NCBI GenBank assembly: GCA_016209905.1
Contig: JACQVG010000210.1
Coordinates: forward strand, 1 to 33,584
Length of the DNA: 33,584 nt
Direction: 5' to 3'
From: Gemmatimonadota bacterium
GTDB lineage: Bacteria; Gemmatimonadota; Gemmatimonadetes; Gemmatimonadales; JACORV01
The position numbers and the translations under genes are program-made. Positions 15,609 to 23,781 of the stretch are shown piece by piece. The notes under the pieces were generated by a model. The model searched no databases, had not been told where the DNA came from, and worked only from the letters and a program-made list of their open reading frames with translations. Each line of letters begins with the position of its first letter. Positions within the stretch are counted from its first letter, which is position 1.

Positions 15609-15766
15609 GGTCAGCTCTCACCGCTGAAGGAATCGCGCCCGCCGCCTCTCGGTCGGGCCCGCTTCCTCCTGCTTCGCAGTAACCGTGCCCGGCGCAGCTT
15701 CCGTGCAAGACTATATCTAGTAAAGCGTTACAGCGGTTCGTGAGGCAGCGCGCCCGACCGCCCGTG
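15609..15766. other. Intergenic region with an AT-rich patch
   Basis: Lies between the SAM methyltransferase stop and the 52-residue gene. An AT-rich patch at 15709-15728 (GACTATATCTAGTAAAGCG) contains TATAGT and TAGATA on the - strand that could act as a -10 box, but no matching -35 was found. The remaining roughly 100 bases would be the leader of the 52-residue gene. Confidence 0.3.
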
Positions 15767-16639
15767 TCACTTCGACACAGCAAGCGGTGTTTCAGTCTGA
15801 CGCGCCTCCGGGCGAGTGGCCGCGAAGCCGACGTTGCGCGGGCCCCGCCCGCCGGCGCTTCCGCTGCCCAGGGGAGGGCGCACGACGCGCCAGTCCGCGT
15901 AGAGAGAACGCAGCGCATCGGTCGAGAGGCTAGGCCGCACGCCGCCGCGGGGCGGCGCGCCCGGCATGACGACGTGCCGGCCCTCCGGCGGGGTGGCCTC
16001 CTTGAGTCGCTCCACGAGCTTCGCGCGCTCGAGCGCCCCGAGCCGGGCGACCGCGCCGGTCTCGATCACGCACGCCACGAACGGGCACTCGGCCGGCGCA
16101 AAGAGCCGGAGGGGAACGACGAAACAGCGGATCCTTGCGCCTAGCGCTTCGGCGATCGCCCGGTTCTCCAGTCCCTCGACCGCCGCGAGGTCCGGGTCGG
16201 CGACCGTCACGTGCGCGCCGCGCGCGGCGAGGAACAGCGCGCACGCACCGTCCGCCGCACCGACGACGAGGACCGGGTCCTGGTCTTCGAGGACCAGGGC
16301 GAGCGCCGCCACCGGATCGTGGGTCGAAAGCCCCCAGTGCCCGGGTTTGGCCTGGGCCGCGCGCAGCGCGAGGTGGCGCTCGCGCCACCTCCGGTACGGC
16401 GGCAGCTTCAGCCGGCGGCGAATGATCGCGTCCACCTGCTCGCTCAGGAGCAGCTCGGTGAGCTGGAACTGCTCGGCGCGGGCCAGCTCATGCACCGCTT
16501 CGTCGCCGATCCCGAGGATCTCTTCGCGCGGCAGCGTGTCCTTGTACTCTTCGATCCGCTGACCGATGAACTCCTCGTACTCCGCGCGCAAGCTGCGGGG
16601 CGACCCGCGTCGCCGGGACCGCGTGGTCGAGCTCAGCAT
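15767..16639 (-). CDS. SAM-dependent methyltransferase-like protein
   Basis: A 290-residue protein with a helical N-terminal half (EEYKDTLPREEILG, LTELLLSEQVDAIIRRRL, PPYRRWRERHLALR) and a Rossmann-like second half. The nucleotide-binding motif reads PVLVVGAADGACALFLAARG, followed by an acidic residue ending strand 2 (VTVADPDL), as in class I methyltransferases. The motif has Ala-Ala in place of the usual Gly-x-Gly beginning, so SAM binding is likely but not certain. Later motifs (FVACVIETGAV, GRHVVMPGAP) fit a catalytic-strand pattern. The substrate is unknown. ATG 16639 overlaps the end of the CDF exporter gene by seven bases, so the two are coupled. Confidence 0.65.
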   Translation of the reverse strand: MLSSTTRSRRRGSPRSLRAEYEEFIGQRIEEYKDTLPREEILGIGDEAVHELARAEQFQLTELLLSEQVDAIIRRRLKLPPYRRWRERHLALRAAQAKPGHWGLSTHDPVAALALVLEDQDPVLVVGAADGACALFLAARGAHVTVADPDLAAVEGLENRAIAEALGARIRCFVVPLRLFAPAECPFVACVIETGAVARLGALERAKLVERLKEATPPEGRHVVMPGAPPRGGVRPSLSTDALRSLYADWRVVRPPLGSGSAGGRGPRNVGFAATRPEARQTETPLAVSK

Positions 16640-17511
16640 GGCTCGATGTGCACCACGACCTCGTCCAGCTTGAGCTCCCGCTTCAGGCGGTCCTCGACGG
16701 CGTCCGCGATCTCGTGCGCCCGCGCCACGGCGAGAACGCCCGGAACCCCGATGGTCAGCTCGGCGAACACGACTCCGGCCGAGGCGCGCGAGCGGATGGC
16801 GTACGCCGCGCGGACGCCGTCCACCCCCTCCGCGGCGTGGCGGATGGCGGCCGGCTCCCGGGCAATCTCGTCCACCAGGATCGGCACGGCCCGGCGCACG
16901 ATCTGGTAGCCGATCCCGACGATCAAGCCGGTGATGACGATCGCCAGCAGCGGGTCGACGTGCCGCGCGCCGAAACGCGCCAGCACGCCGCCGCTGATGA
17001 CTCCAAGCGTGATGAAGACGTCGGCGCGGGTGTGGGCGGAGTCGGCCAGGAGCAGCTCGCTCTCCAGCTGGCGGCCCCGCCGCGCTTCGTACCAGGCGAC
17101 CCAGACGTTCACGGCGAGCGTGAAGGCGAGCAGGCCGAGATCGAGGTTGGTCAGAAGGGGAGGCGGGGCGCCGATCGCCAGCCGCCGTACGGCGTCCTTG
17201 AGCAGCTCGAAGCAAGCGACGGAAAGGAAGACGACGATGCCCAGCGCCCCGAGCACCTCGAACTTGCCGTGGCCGTAAGGGTGCTCATAGTCCGGCGCGC
17301 GGCCTGCCACGCGCATCAGCGCAATGAACAGGACGTTGTTGAGCGCGTCCACCGATGCGTGGATCGCGTCGCCCAAGACCGAGAGGGACCCGGCCTTGAG
17401 GCCGATGACGACTTTGGCCCCCACGACCGCCAGATTGGCGACGAGGAGGCCAAGGAGGACGCGCTGGATCGCGGCAGCGCGATCGCGCCCGACGGCGCGC
17501 GCCTCGGTCAT
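16633..17511 (-). CDS. Cation diffusion facilitator metal exporter
   Basis: Inner-membrane proton-coupled exporter of divalent metals. The 292 residues contain six predicted helices and a C-terminal cytoplasmic metal-binding domain (GVDGVRAAYAIRSR...VVVHIEPC). Metal-site residues are DAIHASVD in helix 2 (HxxxD) and DSAHTRADVF in helix 5 (HxxxD), the His-Asp/His-Asp set typical of zinc-type members. HPYGHGKFE is the loop signature between helices 2 and 3. The ATG at 17511 is chosen because a consensus promoter places the transcript start at or beside it (leaderless); a GTG two codons upstream is the alternative. It is co-transcribed with the methyltransferase-like gene and diverges from the PHP gene. 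Zinc preference is inferred. Confidence 0.92.
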   Translation of the reverse strand: MTEARAVGRDRAAAIQRVLLGLLVANLAVVGAKVVIGLKAGSLSVLGDAIHASVDALNNVLFIALMRVAGRAPDYEHPYGHGKFEVLGALGIVVFLSVACFELLKDAVRRLAIGAPPPLLTNLDLGLLAFTLAVNVWVAWYEARRGRQLESELLLADSAHTRADVFITLGVISGGVLARFGARHVDPLLAIVITGLIVGIGYQIVRRAVPILVDEIAREPAAIRHAAEGVDGVRAAYAIRSRASAGVVFAELTIGVPGVLAVARAHEIADAVEDRLKRELKLDEVVVHIEPC

Positions 17512-17517
17512 GGCCAC

Positions 17518-17545
17518 AACCTAGGCTGCGGTCTAGGCCTGTCAA
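17518..17545 (-). promoter_or_regulatory. Consensus promoter of the CDF exporter, leaderless
   Basis: On the - strand, TTGACA (17545-17540), a 16-base spacer and TAGGTT (17523-17518). The ATG at 17511 lies six bases after the -10, so the mRNA would begin at or next to the start codon. Confidence 0.7.
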
Positions 17546-17550
17546 CTCCC

Positions 17551-17579
17551 TTGTAAGCGCTGCCGCGCCGCCGTAGCTT
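17551..17579 (+). promoter_or_regulatory. Promoter of the PHP phosphoesterase gene
   Basis: TTGTAA (17551-17556), a 17-base spacer and TAGCTT (17574-17579), 21 bases before ATG 17601. The -35 box lies only five bases from the -35 box of the divergent CDF promoter, so the two polymerase sites may compete. Confidence 0.65.
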
Positions 17580-17600
17580 CGCCGACCGGCGGCGACCCTC

Positions 17601-18419
17601 ATGCATCTCGACCTGCATCTCCACACGACGTGCTCCGACGGCTCCGTGACGCCGGAGGCGCTGGTCGTCGCCGCCGAGGGAGCGGGCCTCCACGCCATCG
17701 CCGTCACGGACCACGACACCACCGCCGGCGTGGAGCCGGCGCGCCGCACGGCCGAGGCGCGCGGGCGCCTCACCGTGGTCGCCGGGACCGAACTCACGTG
17801 CTCCCTCGTGGGTCGGGAGGCGCACCTCCTGGCCTACGGCATAGACCCGGCGCATGCCGCGATGGGCGGGTTCGTCGAGCGCGGGGCGGCGCTGCGCCGG
17901 GCGCGGCTCGACGCGATGCTGGGGCGCCTGCGCGCGCTCGGCGTCGTGGTCGGCGCGGACGACGTCGAGCTGGAAGCGGAGTGCGCGGCCGTCGGGCGAC
18001 CGCACCTGGCGCGGGCGCTGGTGCGAACCGGAGCGGTGGAGAGCGTCGAGGAGGCGTTCACTCGCTATCTCGGCGACGGCCGGCCCGCCTACGTGCCGAG
18101 CCGCGGGCCCGACGTCCGGGAGGGCATCGCGGCCATCGCGGCCGCCGGGGGCCTCAGCGTGTGGGCCCATCCCGCGCTGGAGGACGCGCGCGAGTTCGCC
18201 CGACTGCGCGAGCTGGGGCTCGACGGGGTCGAGGCGCTGCGGCCGTCGTTCGATCCGGCCACCTCGATCGCTCTCGAGCGGGCGGCGCGCGAGCACGGCT
18301 TGGTCGTCACCGGCGGCTCCGACTGGCACGGCGGCTCGCGGCCGCCGCTGGGCGCCTGGTTCGTCACCGAGGCGCACGTGGGCGCCTTCCTGCAGCGGCT
18401 CGGGCTGAGGGCGCGCTGA
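17601..18419 (+). CDS. PHP-domain phosphoesterase (RNase AM/TrpH type)
   Basis: A 272-residue PHP-domain metal-dependent phosphoesterase of the group that includes E. coli YciV/TrpH (RNase AM), a 5'-3' exonuclease of short RNA ends and 3',5'-bisphosphates. The metal-site motifs are all present: DLHLHTTCSDG at 4-14, AVTDHDTT, VAGTELTC, WAHPALED and GGSDWHGG near the C-terminus. An inserted helical segment (residues 80-150) is normal for the group. The start ATG 17601 follows a clear promoter. It diverges from the CDF exporter and converges on the rRNA methyltransferase gene. The fold is firm; the exact substrate is inferred from the family. Confidence 0.88.
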   Translation: MHLDLHLHTTCSDGSVTPEALVVAAEGAGLHAIAVTDHDTTAGVEPARRTAEARGRLTVVAGTELTCSLVGREAHLLAYGIDPAHAAMGGFVERGAALRRARLDAMLGRLRALGVVVGADDVELEAECAAVGRPHLARALVRTGAVESVEEAFTRYLGDGRPAYVPSRGPDVREGIAAIAAAGGLSVWAHPALEDAREFARLRELGLDGVEALRPSFDPATSIALERAAREHGLVVTGGSDWHGGSRPPLGAWFVTEAHVGAFLQRLGLRAR

Positions 18420-18447
18420 GCGCGCCGATGCAAAGCGACGCTCGTGC

Positions 18448-18467
18448 CGCGTCGAACTCCGGACGCG
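18448..18467. terminator. Weak hairpin at a convergent junction
   Basis: CGCGTC (18448-18453) pairs with GACGCG (18462-18467) across an eight-base loop, immediately beside the stop of the rRNA methyltransferase gene and 29 bases after the PHP gene stop. No T-run. Confidence 0.3.
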
Positions 18468-19628
18468 TCAGTCCACGGCCCGCAGCAGCGCCGCCTTGAG
18501 GTAGCCGGTCTCGGGGACGGTCACCAGCTCGGGATGGTCGGCGGCCGCGGCGCGGATCTCGAGCAGCTGGAGCCGGCGCCCGCTGTCCGCCGCCGCGTCG
18601 GCGAGCATGGCGAAGAAGTCGCTGCGGTGCACGTGGTGCGAGCAGGTCGCCGTGAAGAGGTGCCCACCGGGGGCCAGTAGCCGCATCGCGCGGAGGTTGA
18701 GCTCCTTGTAGCCGGCGAGGGCCCGCGGCAGGGAGCGCCGGTCCCGCGCGAACGACGGCGGGTCGAGCACGATCACATCGTGGCGCACCGGGCCCGCCGC
18801 TGCCTGGCGGAGCCAGTCGAAGGCGTTGGCCTCGACGCCGCGGACGGACGAGATCCCGTTCAGCGCCGCGTTCTCGTCCAGCGCCCGGAGCGCGTCCGCC
18901 GAGCTCTCGACGGCCACGACCTCTTCCGCCCCGCCGGCCGCGAGGTGCACGGCGAAGCTCCCCTGATGGGCGAACAGGTCGAGGCATCGCCCGCGCCCGA
19001 GGGGCCCGACCAGCGCGCGATTCTCTCGCTGGTCGAGGAACGCGCCCGTCTTCTGACCCGACCACGGCGCGGCGACGAATCGAAGGCCCGCTTCGACGAA
19101 CTCGATGCGTTCGGGCACCGTCCCGAATGCGAGCTCGACCGCGCGCGCGAGCCGCTCGCGGTCGCGCACCGGCGCGTCGTTGCGGAGCAGCAGCCCGCGC
19201 GGGCCGAGCGCGTCGCGGATGGCATCCACCACGTCGCCGCGGACCGCCTCCAGGCCGGACGAAAGGAGCTGCGCGACCGCGTACTCGCCGTAGCGGTCGA
19301 GCATCAGCGACGGCAATCCGTCGCCCTCGGCGTGCACCACGCGATACGCCGTGTCGGTGATCGCCGCGCGGCGGGCGAGCGCCGCCCCCACCATCCCTCG
19401 CCACCACGGTCCGTCCACGGCGACGCCTTCGGGCGCGAGCCAGCGCAAGCGGATCAGGGAGGCCGGCGAGTAGAGCGCCGTGCCGAGTCCCTTGCCGCGC
19501 TCATCCACCATTCGCACCAGCCCCGGCGGACGCCCCGGCTCCTCGTGCACGTCCGAGCCGTATACCCACGGGTGTCCGGCGCGCAGCCGGCCCACCCCCT
19601 TGGGCGCGACGACCAGCGCGGGCAGCAT
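18468..19628 (-). CDS. Class I rRNA large-subunit methyltransferase (RlmI-like)
   Basis: Predicted 23S rRNA (cytosine-C5) methyltransferase. The 386 residues begin with a PUA-type RNA-binding domain (VGRLRAGHPWVYGSDV) and continue into a Rossmann methyltransferase. GQKTGAFLDQRENRALV is the family signature, CLDLFAHQGSFAVHLAAGGA the SAM motif, VIVLDPPSF the catalytic-strand motif, and FTATCSHHV carries the cysteine of the nucleophile region. The length matches RlmI (396 residues in E. coli). ATG 19628 lies 16 bases after the thiE stop, so it is probably last in the rho-ruvX-mltG-thiE run. The family is firm; the exact target base (C1962 in E. coli) is inferred. Confidence 0.9.
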   Translation of the reverse strand: MLPALVVAPKGVGRLRAGHPWVYGSDVHEEPGRPPGLVRMVDERGKGLGTALYSPASLIRLRWLAPEGVAVDGPWWRGMVGAALARRAAITDTAYRVVHAEGDGLPSLMLDRYGEYAVAQLLSSGLEAVRGDVVDAIRDALGPRGLLLRNDAPVRDRERLARAVELAFGTVPERIEFVEAGLRFVAAPWSGQKTGAFLDQRENRALVGPLGRGRCLDLFAHQGSFAVHLAAGGAEEVVAVESSADALRALDENAALNGISSVRGVEANAFDWLRQAAAGPVRHDVIVLDPPSFARDRRSLPRALAGYKELNLRAMRLLAPGGHLFTATCSHHVHRSDFFAMLADAAADSGRRLQLLEIRAAAADHPELVTVPETGYLKAALLRAVD

Positions 19629-19644
19629 CCGACTCGTCGCCCGC

Positions 19645-20292
19645 TCAGCGGCCGAGCGCGTCGCGCAGCTCGCGCGCGGCGCGGTACGGGTCCGGCGTCC
19701 CGACCACCGCAGCGATCACGGCGACGCCGGCCGCGCCGGCGGCGACCAGCGCCGGTGCCATCGCGGCGGTGACGCCGCCGATCCCCACCGCCGGCACCGA
19801 CGGAGCAGCCGCGCGGATGCGTGCGAACCCCGTGACGCCGATGGCCTGGCCGGCATCGGCCTTGCTCGATGTCACCCGGATCGGCCCGATGCCGAGGTAG
19901 TGCGCGCCCTGGGACGCCGCGCGCCGCGCCTCGTCTTCGCTCCCGGCGGAGCCGCCCAGGAGGAACCCGGGCGGCGTAAGGAGCCGCGCCTCCGCGATCG
20001 GGAAGTCGTCCTGTCCGAGGTGGCATCCGGCCGCGCCGACGGCCAGCGCCACGTCGAGTCGGTCGTTGACCGTCACGGGCACGCCGCCCGCGGCCTCCAG
20101 CACCCGCCGTGTCATCCGGGCCAGCTCGTCGGCGGACAGCGCCTTGCCGCGGACCTGCAGCATCGTGGCTCCGCCGCGCACCGCCTCACGCGCGAGGCCC
20201 GCCGGGTCGCTTCCCTCCGCGGCCTCGGCGTCGAGGATCACGATCAGGCGCAGCGCCTCGAGCAGTCCGCCCGGAATCCGGACGCCGGTCAT
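19645..20292 (-). CDS. thiE: Thiamine-phosphate synthase
   Basis: Joins the pyrimidine and thiazole phosphates to give thiamine phosphate. The 215-residue TIM-barrel shows the family motifs: MLQVRGKALSADEL (equivalent to QLREK), VTVNDRLDVALAVGAAGCHLGQDD, GAHYLGIGPIRVTSSKADAG, and AVGIGGVTAAMAPALVAAGAAGVAVIAAV as the phosphate-binding end. The QVRGK version differs slightly from QLREK but keeps the key Lys. ATG 20292 starts 45 bases after the mltG stop. No thiamine riboswitch was seen, and no other thi gene lies in the window. A TenI-like regulator without activity is the main alternative. Confidence 0.9.
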   Translation of the reverse strand: MTGVRIPGGLLEALRLIVILDAEAAEGSDPAGLAREAVRGGATMLQVRGKALSADELARMTRRVLEAAGGVPVTVNDRLDVALAVGAAGCHLGQDDFPIAEARLLTPPGFLLGGSAGSEDEARRAASQGAHYLGIGPIRVTSSKADAGQAIGVTGFARIRAAAPSVPAVGIGGVTAAMAPALVAAGAAGVAVIAAVVGTPDPYRAARELRDALGR

Positions 20293-20337
20293 GGTGCGGA
20301 GGGAGGGAAAGGGGGGCGCGCCGGACCCGCCGCTCGC

Positions 20338-21420
20338 CTACCGCGCGCGCCGGGCGGCGGCGGCGCTGTCGCGCGCCGCGGCCGCAGCGCTGTCGCGCCG
20401 CGCCTCGAACTCGGCGCGCAGCACGCGGGCGACCGCGACCGAGTCGGCGTGCTCGCGCGAAGTGCGGGAGAACATGTGCCGGCCGTCGGGGCGGGCCACG
20501 AAGAAGAAGAGATTGTGCTGCTGCGGGTTCAGGGTCGCTTCCAGGCTGGCGCGCCCCGGATTGCCGATCGGCCCCGGCGGGAGCCCCGGATACCGATAGG
20601 TGTTGTACCGCGATCTCGTCTTGAGATGCCGGAGCAGCACCCGTCTCACTGGCTTGCCGATCGCGTAGATCACCGTCGGGTCCGCCTGCAGCAGCATGCC
20701 GCGGCGAAGGCGGTTGAGGTACACGCCCGCTATGCGCCGCCGCTCCGAAGGCACGCGCGCCTCGGCCTCCACGATACTCGCCAGCGTCACGACCTGGTGG
20801 CGCGTCAGCCCGAGTTCCTCCGCCCGTCGGTCCCAGGCCGTGTCCCAGACGAGCAGGAACTGCCGCGCCATTTGTGTGACGAGCTGCCGAGGAGTCTCGT
20901 CGAACGCGACGCGGTAGGTCTCCGGAAAGAGGTACCCCTCCAGCGGCTCCTTGGCGCCGCGCTGGGCCGGGACCCCGACCAGGGCGCGCAGCGACGTATC
21001 GCGCGCCGCGGCGAGGAACGAGTCGCGCACCGCTCCGCGGATCGAGTCGCGCGCCAGCCTAAGCTGCTCCGCCGCCAGCTCCGCGATCTGCGCCACGGCC
21101 AGCCCCTCGGGCACCATGAACACGAAGTCGGCCGTGCGCCCGCTTCTGAGCGCGGCCACGATGACCGCCCACCGCTCGCGCTCCGCAAAGGAGTAGAGGC
21201 CGGGCCGCACCGCGCGCGCCAGGCCGCGCAGCCTGGCGTACCAGCGGAAAGCAACGGGCGAGGCGACGACGTCGTGCGCCGCCAGGGACTCCGCCACCGC
21301 CGCGAGCGACGCGCCGCGCGGAACGTAAACGTGTGCCGTGGCTGCGTCCGGTGCCGGGACGGCGCAACCGGCGAGCAGGAGGGCGATCGTGCTCGCCCTG
21401 AGCAGGCGTTCGCCTCTCAT
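20338..21420 (-). CDS. mltG: Endolytic murein transglycosylase, lipoprotein form
   Basis: Cuts nascent peptidoglycan strands and helps set glycan length. The 360-residue YceG-like protein has a LysM-like N-terminal domain (VYVPRGASLAAVAESLAAHDV), then FMVPEGLAVAQIAELAA, GYLFPETYRV, LASIVEAEAR with the catalytic Glu, RIAGVYLNRLRRGMLLQADPTVIYAIG, RYNTYRYPGLPPGPIGNPG and LFFVARPDGRHMFS. Instead of the usual transmembrane anchor it starts with a lipoprotein signal (ALLLAGCAVPAP). The C-terminal tail is an Ala/Arg/Asp repeat (DSAAAAARDSAAAARR). Its ATG overlaps the ruvX stop by one base (TGATG), so the pair is coupled. Confidence 0.93.
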   Translation of the reverse strand: MRGERLLRASTIALLLAGCAVPAPDAATAHVYVPRGASLAAVAESLAAHDVVASPVAFRWYARLRGLARAVRPGLYSFAERERWAVIVAALRSGRTADFVFMVPEGLAVAQIAELAAEQLRLARDSIRGAVRDSFLAAARDTSLRALVGVPAQRGAKEPLEGYLFPETYRVAFDETPRQLVTQMARQFLLVWDTAWDRRAEELGLTRHQVVTLASIVEAEARVPSERRRIAGVYLNRLRRGMLLQADPTVIYAIGKPVRRVLLRHLKTRSRYNTYRYPGLPPGPIGNPGRASLEATLNPQQHNLFFFVARPDGRHMFSRTSREHADSVAVARVLRAEFEARRDSAAAAARDSAAAARRAR

Positions 21421-21845
21421 CACCCGCGGGCCCGCTGCGCGTCGAGATAGTGCTGGAGGATGGCGACGGCGGCCATCTGGTCGAGGCGCGCGCGTGAGCG
21501 GCGGTCGGCCACGCCGGCGCGCCGCGCCGCCCTGCGCGCCAGGGCCGTCGAGAGACGCTCGTCCCACATCACCACGCCGAGCCCCGATCGCCGCGCGATC
21601 GCCGCCCCGAACGCCCGTGCCTCGGCGGCCGCCTCGCCCTCTTCCCCGCCCGGGGTGAGCGGCAGCCCCACCACCACCTCCGCCACGTCGTATTGCCGGA
21701 TGAGATCGATCACCGCGGCGACCGGCGCCCGGTGCCGGGCGCGGCGGCTCAGCGTCAGCAGCGGCTGCGCGATCAGGCGGCCGGGGTCCGAGATGGCCAC
21801 GCCGAAGCGCTTGGTGCCCCAATCCACGGCGAGCGCCCGCCCCAT
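21420..21845 (-). CDS. ruvX: RuvX/YqgF-type putative pre-16S rRNA nuclease
   Basis: A 141-residue RNase H-fold protein of the YqgF family, tied to maturation of the 16S rRNA 5' end. It has the metal-binding ALAVDWGTKRFGVAISD at the N-terminus, VVVGLPLTPGGEEGE, the acidic DERLSTALA motif and a late LDQMAAVAILQHYLD. The length is typical (about 140). ATG 21845 is 23 bases after the rho stop. The next gene is mltG, a pairing often seen in bacteria (ruvX-mltG), which supports both assignments. Confidence 0.93.
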   Translation of the reverse strand: MGRALAVDWGTKRFGVAISDPGRLIAQPLLTLSRRARHRAPVAAVIDLIRQYDVAEVVVGLPLTPGGEEGEAAAEARAFGAAIARRSGLGVVMWDERLSTALARRAARRAGVADRRSRARLDQMAAVAILQHYLDAQRARG

Positions 21846-21868
21846 GCCAGCGCCGGGCACGCTCGGGG

Positions 21869-23119
21869 CTACCCCTGCGCCATCGTCGCGTAGAACTCCT
21901 TGTTGTTCTTGGTGCGCTTGAGCCGCTCGAGCAGGAACTCGATGGCCTCGACGGGCGGCATGTCGGCGAGGAACTTCCGGAGCAGGTACACCCGGTTCAG
22001 CTCGTCGGGCGGCAGCAACAACTCCTCTTTCCGCGTGCCGGTCCGCTGCACGTCGATCGCCGGCCAGATGCGCCGCTCGGAGATCCGCCGGTCGAGCACG
22101 AGCTCGAGATTGCCGGTGCCCTTGAATTCCTCGAAGATCACCTCGTCCATCCGGCTGCCCGTCTCGATCAGCGCCGTGCCGATGATCGTCAGCGACCCGC
22201 CCCCCTCGATGTTGCGTGCCGCCCCGAAGAAGCGCTTGGGCTTGTGCAGGGCGTTTGCGTCCACGCCGCCCGAGAGGATCTTGCCCGAGTGCGGCACCAC
22301 CACGTTGTGCGCCCGTGCGAGCCGCGTGATCGAGTCGAGGAGGATCACCACGTTCTTGCCGTGCTCCACCAGCCGCTTCGCCTTCTCGCTCACCATGTCC
22401 GAGACCTGCACGTGGCGGTCGGCCGGCTCGTCGAAGGTCGAGGAGATCACCTCGGCCTTCACGTTCTCCTCCATGTCCGTCACTTCCTCGGGTCGCTCGT
22501 CGATGAGCAGGACGATGAGCACGATCTCGGGATGGTTCTCGGTGATGGAGTTTGCCAGCTTCTGCAGCAGCATGGTCTTGCCGGCCTTCGGCGGCGAGGA
22601 GATCAGGGCGCGCTGGCCCTTGCCGATGGGGCACAGAATGTCCATCACCCGCATCGACAGATCCCCGTCGCCGCGCTCGAGCCGGATGCGCTCGTCGGGG
22701 TAGCGCGGCCGCAAGTTGTCGAACGCGATCCGGTGCTTGGCCTTGTCCGGCTCGTCGAGGTTGACGCTCTCGACCTTGAGGAGGGCCAGGTACCGCTCCC
22801 CCTCCTTCGGCGGTCGCACCTGGCCCAGGACCGTGTCCCCGGTGCGGAGGTCGAAGCGCTTGATCTGGCTCGGCGAGACGTAGATGTCGTCCGGGCCGTA
22901 GAGGTAGTTCCAATCCTGGCTGCGCAGGAACCCGTACCCCTCGGGCAGGATCTCGAGCACCCCCTCACCGCGCAGCACGGTGTCGGCGTCCAGCAGGTTC
23001 TGCTCGATACGGAAGATCAGGTCCTGCTTCCTGAGCCCCGAGTAGTTCGAGATGTTGAGCTCTTCTGCCATCGCGTTGAGTTCGGCGACGGACTTCCGTT
23101 TCAGTTCGGCGATGTCCAC
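21869..23119 (-). CDS. rho: Transcription termination factor Rho
   Basis: Hexameric RNA-dependent ATPase that ends transcription. The 416 residues start with the Rho N-terminal helical domain ([20 protein letters not shown]). Then comes the OSB-type RNA-binding fold ([22 protein letters not shown]), a Walker A loop in [44 protein letters not shown] and [20 protein letters not shown] near the secondary RNA sites. It lacks the long insertion found in many high-GC Rho proteins. GTG 23119 is used; GGAG lies ten bases upstream. A long leader with a stable hairpin precedes it. It heads the ruvX-mltG-thiE-rlmI-like run. Confidence 0.97.
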   Translation of the reverse strand: MDIAELKRKSVAELNAMAEELNISNYSGLRKQDLIFRIEQNLLDADTVLRGEGVLEILPEGYGFLRSQDWNYLYGPDDIYVSPSQIKRFDLRTGDTVLGQVRPPKEGERYLALLKVESVNLDEPDKAKHRIAFDNLRPRYPDERIRLERGDGDLSMRVMDILCPIGKGQRALISSPPKAGKTMLLQKLANSITENHPEIVLIVLLIDERPEEVTDMEENVKAEVISSTFDEPADRHVQVSDMVSEKAKRLVEHGKNVVILLDSITRLARAHNVVVPHSGKILSGGVDANALHKPKRFFGAARNIEGGGSLTIIGTALIETGSRMDEVIFEEFKGTGNLELVLDRRISERRIWPAIDVQRTGTRKEELLLPPDELNRVYLLRKFLADMPPVEAIEFLLERLKRTKNNKEFYATMAQG

Positions 23120-23204
23120 GGGATGGAAACTCCGATTGCGGAGCGGGAGGGCGGAGGGCGCAGGGCCCTCGGCCTAGTGGTTACTCACGGTGCGGTGGCG
23201 GTCT

Positions 23205-23222
23205 CCCGGCTTCGGGGCCGGG
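23205..23222 (-). promoter_or_regulatory. Hairpin in the rho leader
   Basis: CCCGGC (23205-23210) and GCCGGG (23217-23222) form a six-pair stem with a six-base loop, about 85-105 bases upstream of the rho start on the transcribed strand. rho is autoregulated through its leader in other bacteria; here only the hairpin itself is visible. The rest of 23120-23297 shows no gene. Confidence 0.35.
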
Positions 23223-23297
23223 CTATCAATCAAGGAATGACGATCGGGGTTGGGTCTCCGAGGGGGTCAACTTATGGCGGCCCCGGAAGGAGGTCAA

Positions 23298-23408
23298 GTG
23301 GTCCCCGCCGCCGGGCTACCGGCCGCTTCGGGGTCCGCTTTAAGCCCGCGCGGCTCTTCGGCCAGGGGCGGGGCAGCCGTAGTTCGTCGTATTGCGCAAA
23401 TCGCGTAA
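23298..23408 (+). CDS. Possible 36-residue peptide with a strong ribosome site
   Basis: GTG 23298 is preceded by GGAAGGAGG at ideal spacing and opens a 36-codon frame ending in TAA 23406-23408. The peptide (MVPAAGLPAASGSALSPRGS...) is Ala/Gly/Ser/Arg-rich and resembles nothing known. The ribosome site is the only support. It could be a leader peptide ahead of the promoter at 23392, or chance. Confidence 0.2.
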   Translation: MVPAAGLPAASGSALSPRGSSARGGAAVVRRIAQIA

Positions 23409-23419
23409 CTCATTATTTT
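23392..23419 (+). promoter_or_regulatory. Promoter of the 95-residue gene and HisKA protein
   Basis: TTGCGC (23392-23397), a 16-base spacer and TATTTT (23414-23419), in an AT-richer patch about 65 bases before ATG 23486. Confidence 0.55.
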
Positions 23420-23485
23420 GCTTCAAACTCGGGGCCTTCGCGCTGGCCGCCTCCGGGTTTGGGTACCCCGTTGCGGAGGTTCCGA

Positions 23486-23773
23486 ATGCCGCTCCCACAG
23501 ACCAGGCCTGTTCCACCCGAACCGGCCGAGCCGTTGCTCCACGACCTCCCCCCGATCCGCTTCGAAGGCGGCATGGTTGCCGTCCGCCTGGCGGTGCGTC
23601 GGACCGAGGACAACTTGTGGAGAGCGCGCCTCCACTTCGCCCAAGCCGGCGGCGAATTCGAGCGGATGACGGCGGAGATCTTCTGCGCCACGAGCGAGCA
23701 GGACCTCTGGCAGGCGGTGCGCGATCTGCGCGACCACCACTTGCGCGATCTGTACCGCTCGCTGATCGCCTAG
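23486..23773 (+). CDS. 95-residue hypothetical protein
   Basis: A small protein with a Pro-rich start (MPLPQTRPVPPEPAEPLLHDLPP) and a mixed alpha/beta body (VAVRLAVRRTEDNLWRARLHFAQ, EIFCATSEQDLWQAVRDLRDHHLRDLYRSLIA). No family is recognised and it has no signal peptide. GGAGG lies seven bases before ATG 23486, and a promoter lies upstream. The stop is eight bases ahead of the HisKA-only gene, so both belong to one transcript. Since its neighbour is a bare phosphoacceptor domain, this protein may be its partner, but nothing in the sequence shows that. Confidence 0.75.
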   Translation: MPLPQTRPVPPEPAEPLLHDLPPIRFEGGMVAVRLAVRRTEDNLWRARLHFAQAGGEFERMTAEIFCATSEQDLWQAVRDLRDHHLRDLYRSLIA

Positions 23774-23781
23774 CGTCTTCC

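Noticed and set aside
15709-15728. Promoter reading rightward from the AT-rich patch
   Set aside because: No + strand gene follows; the downstream DNA is the 3' end of the - strand methyltransferase-like gene.
19645-20400. Thiamine riboswitch upstream of thiE
   Set aside because: The 45 bases before thiE contain no recognisable TPP-riboswitch core, and the gene lies inside a tight operon.
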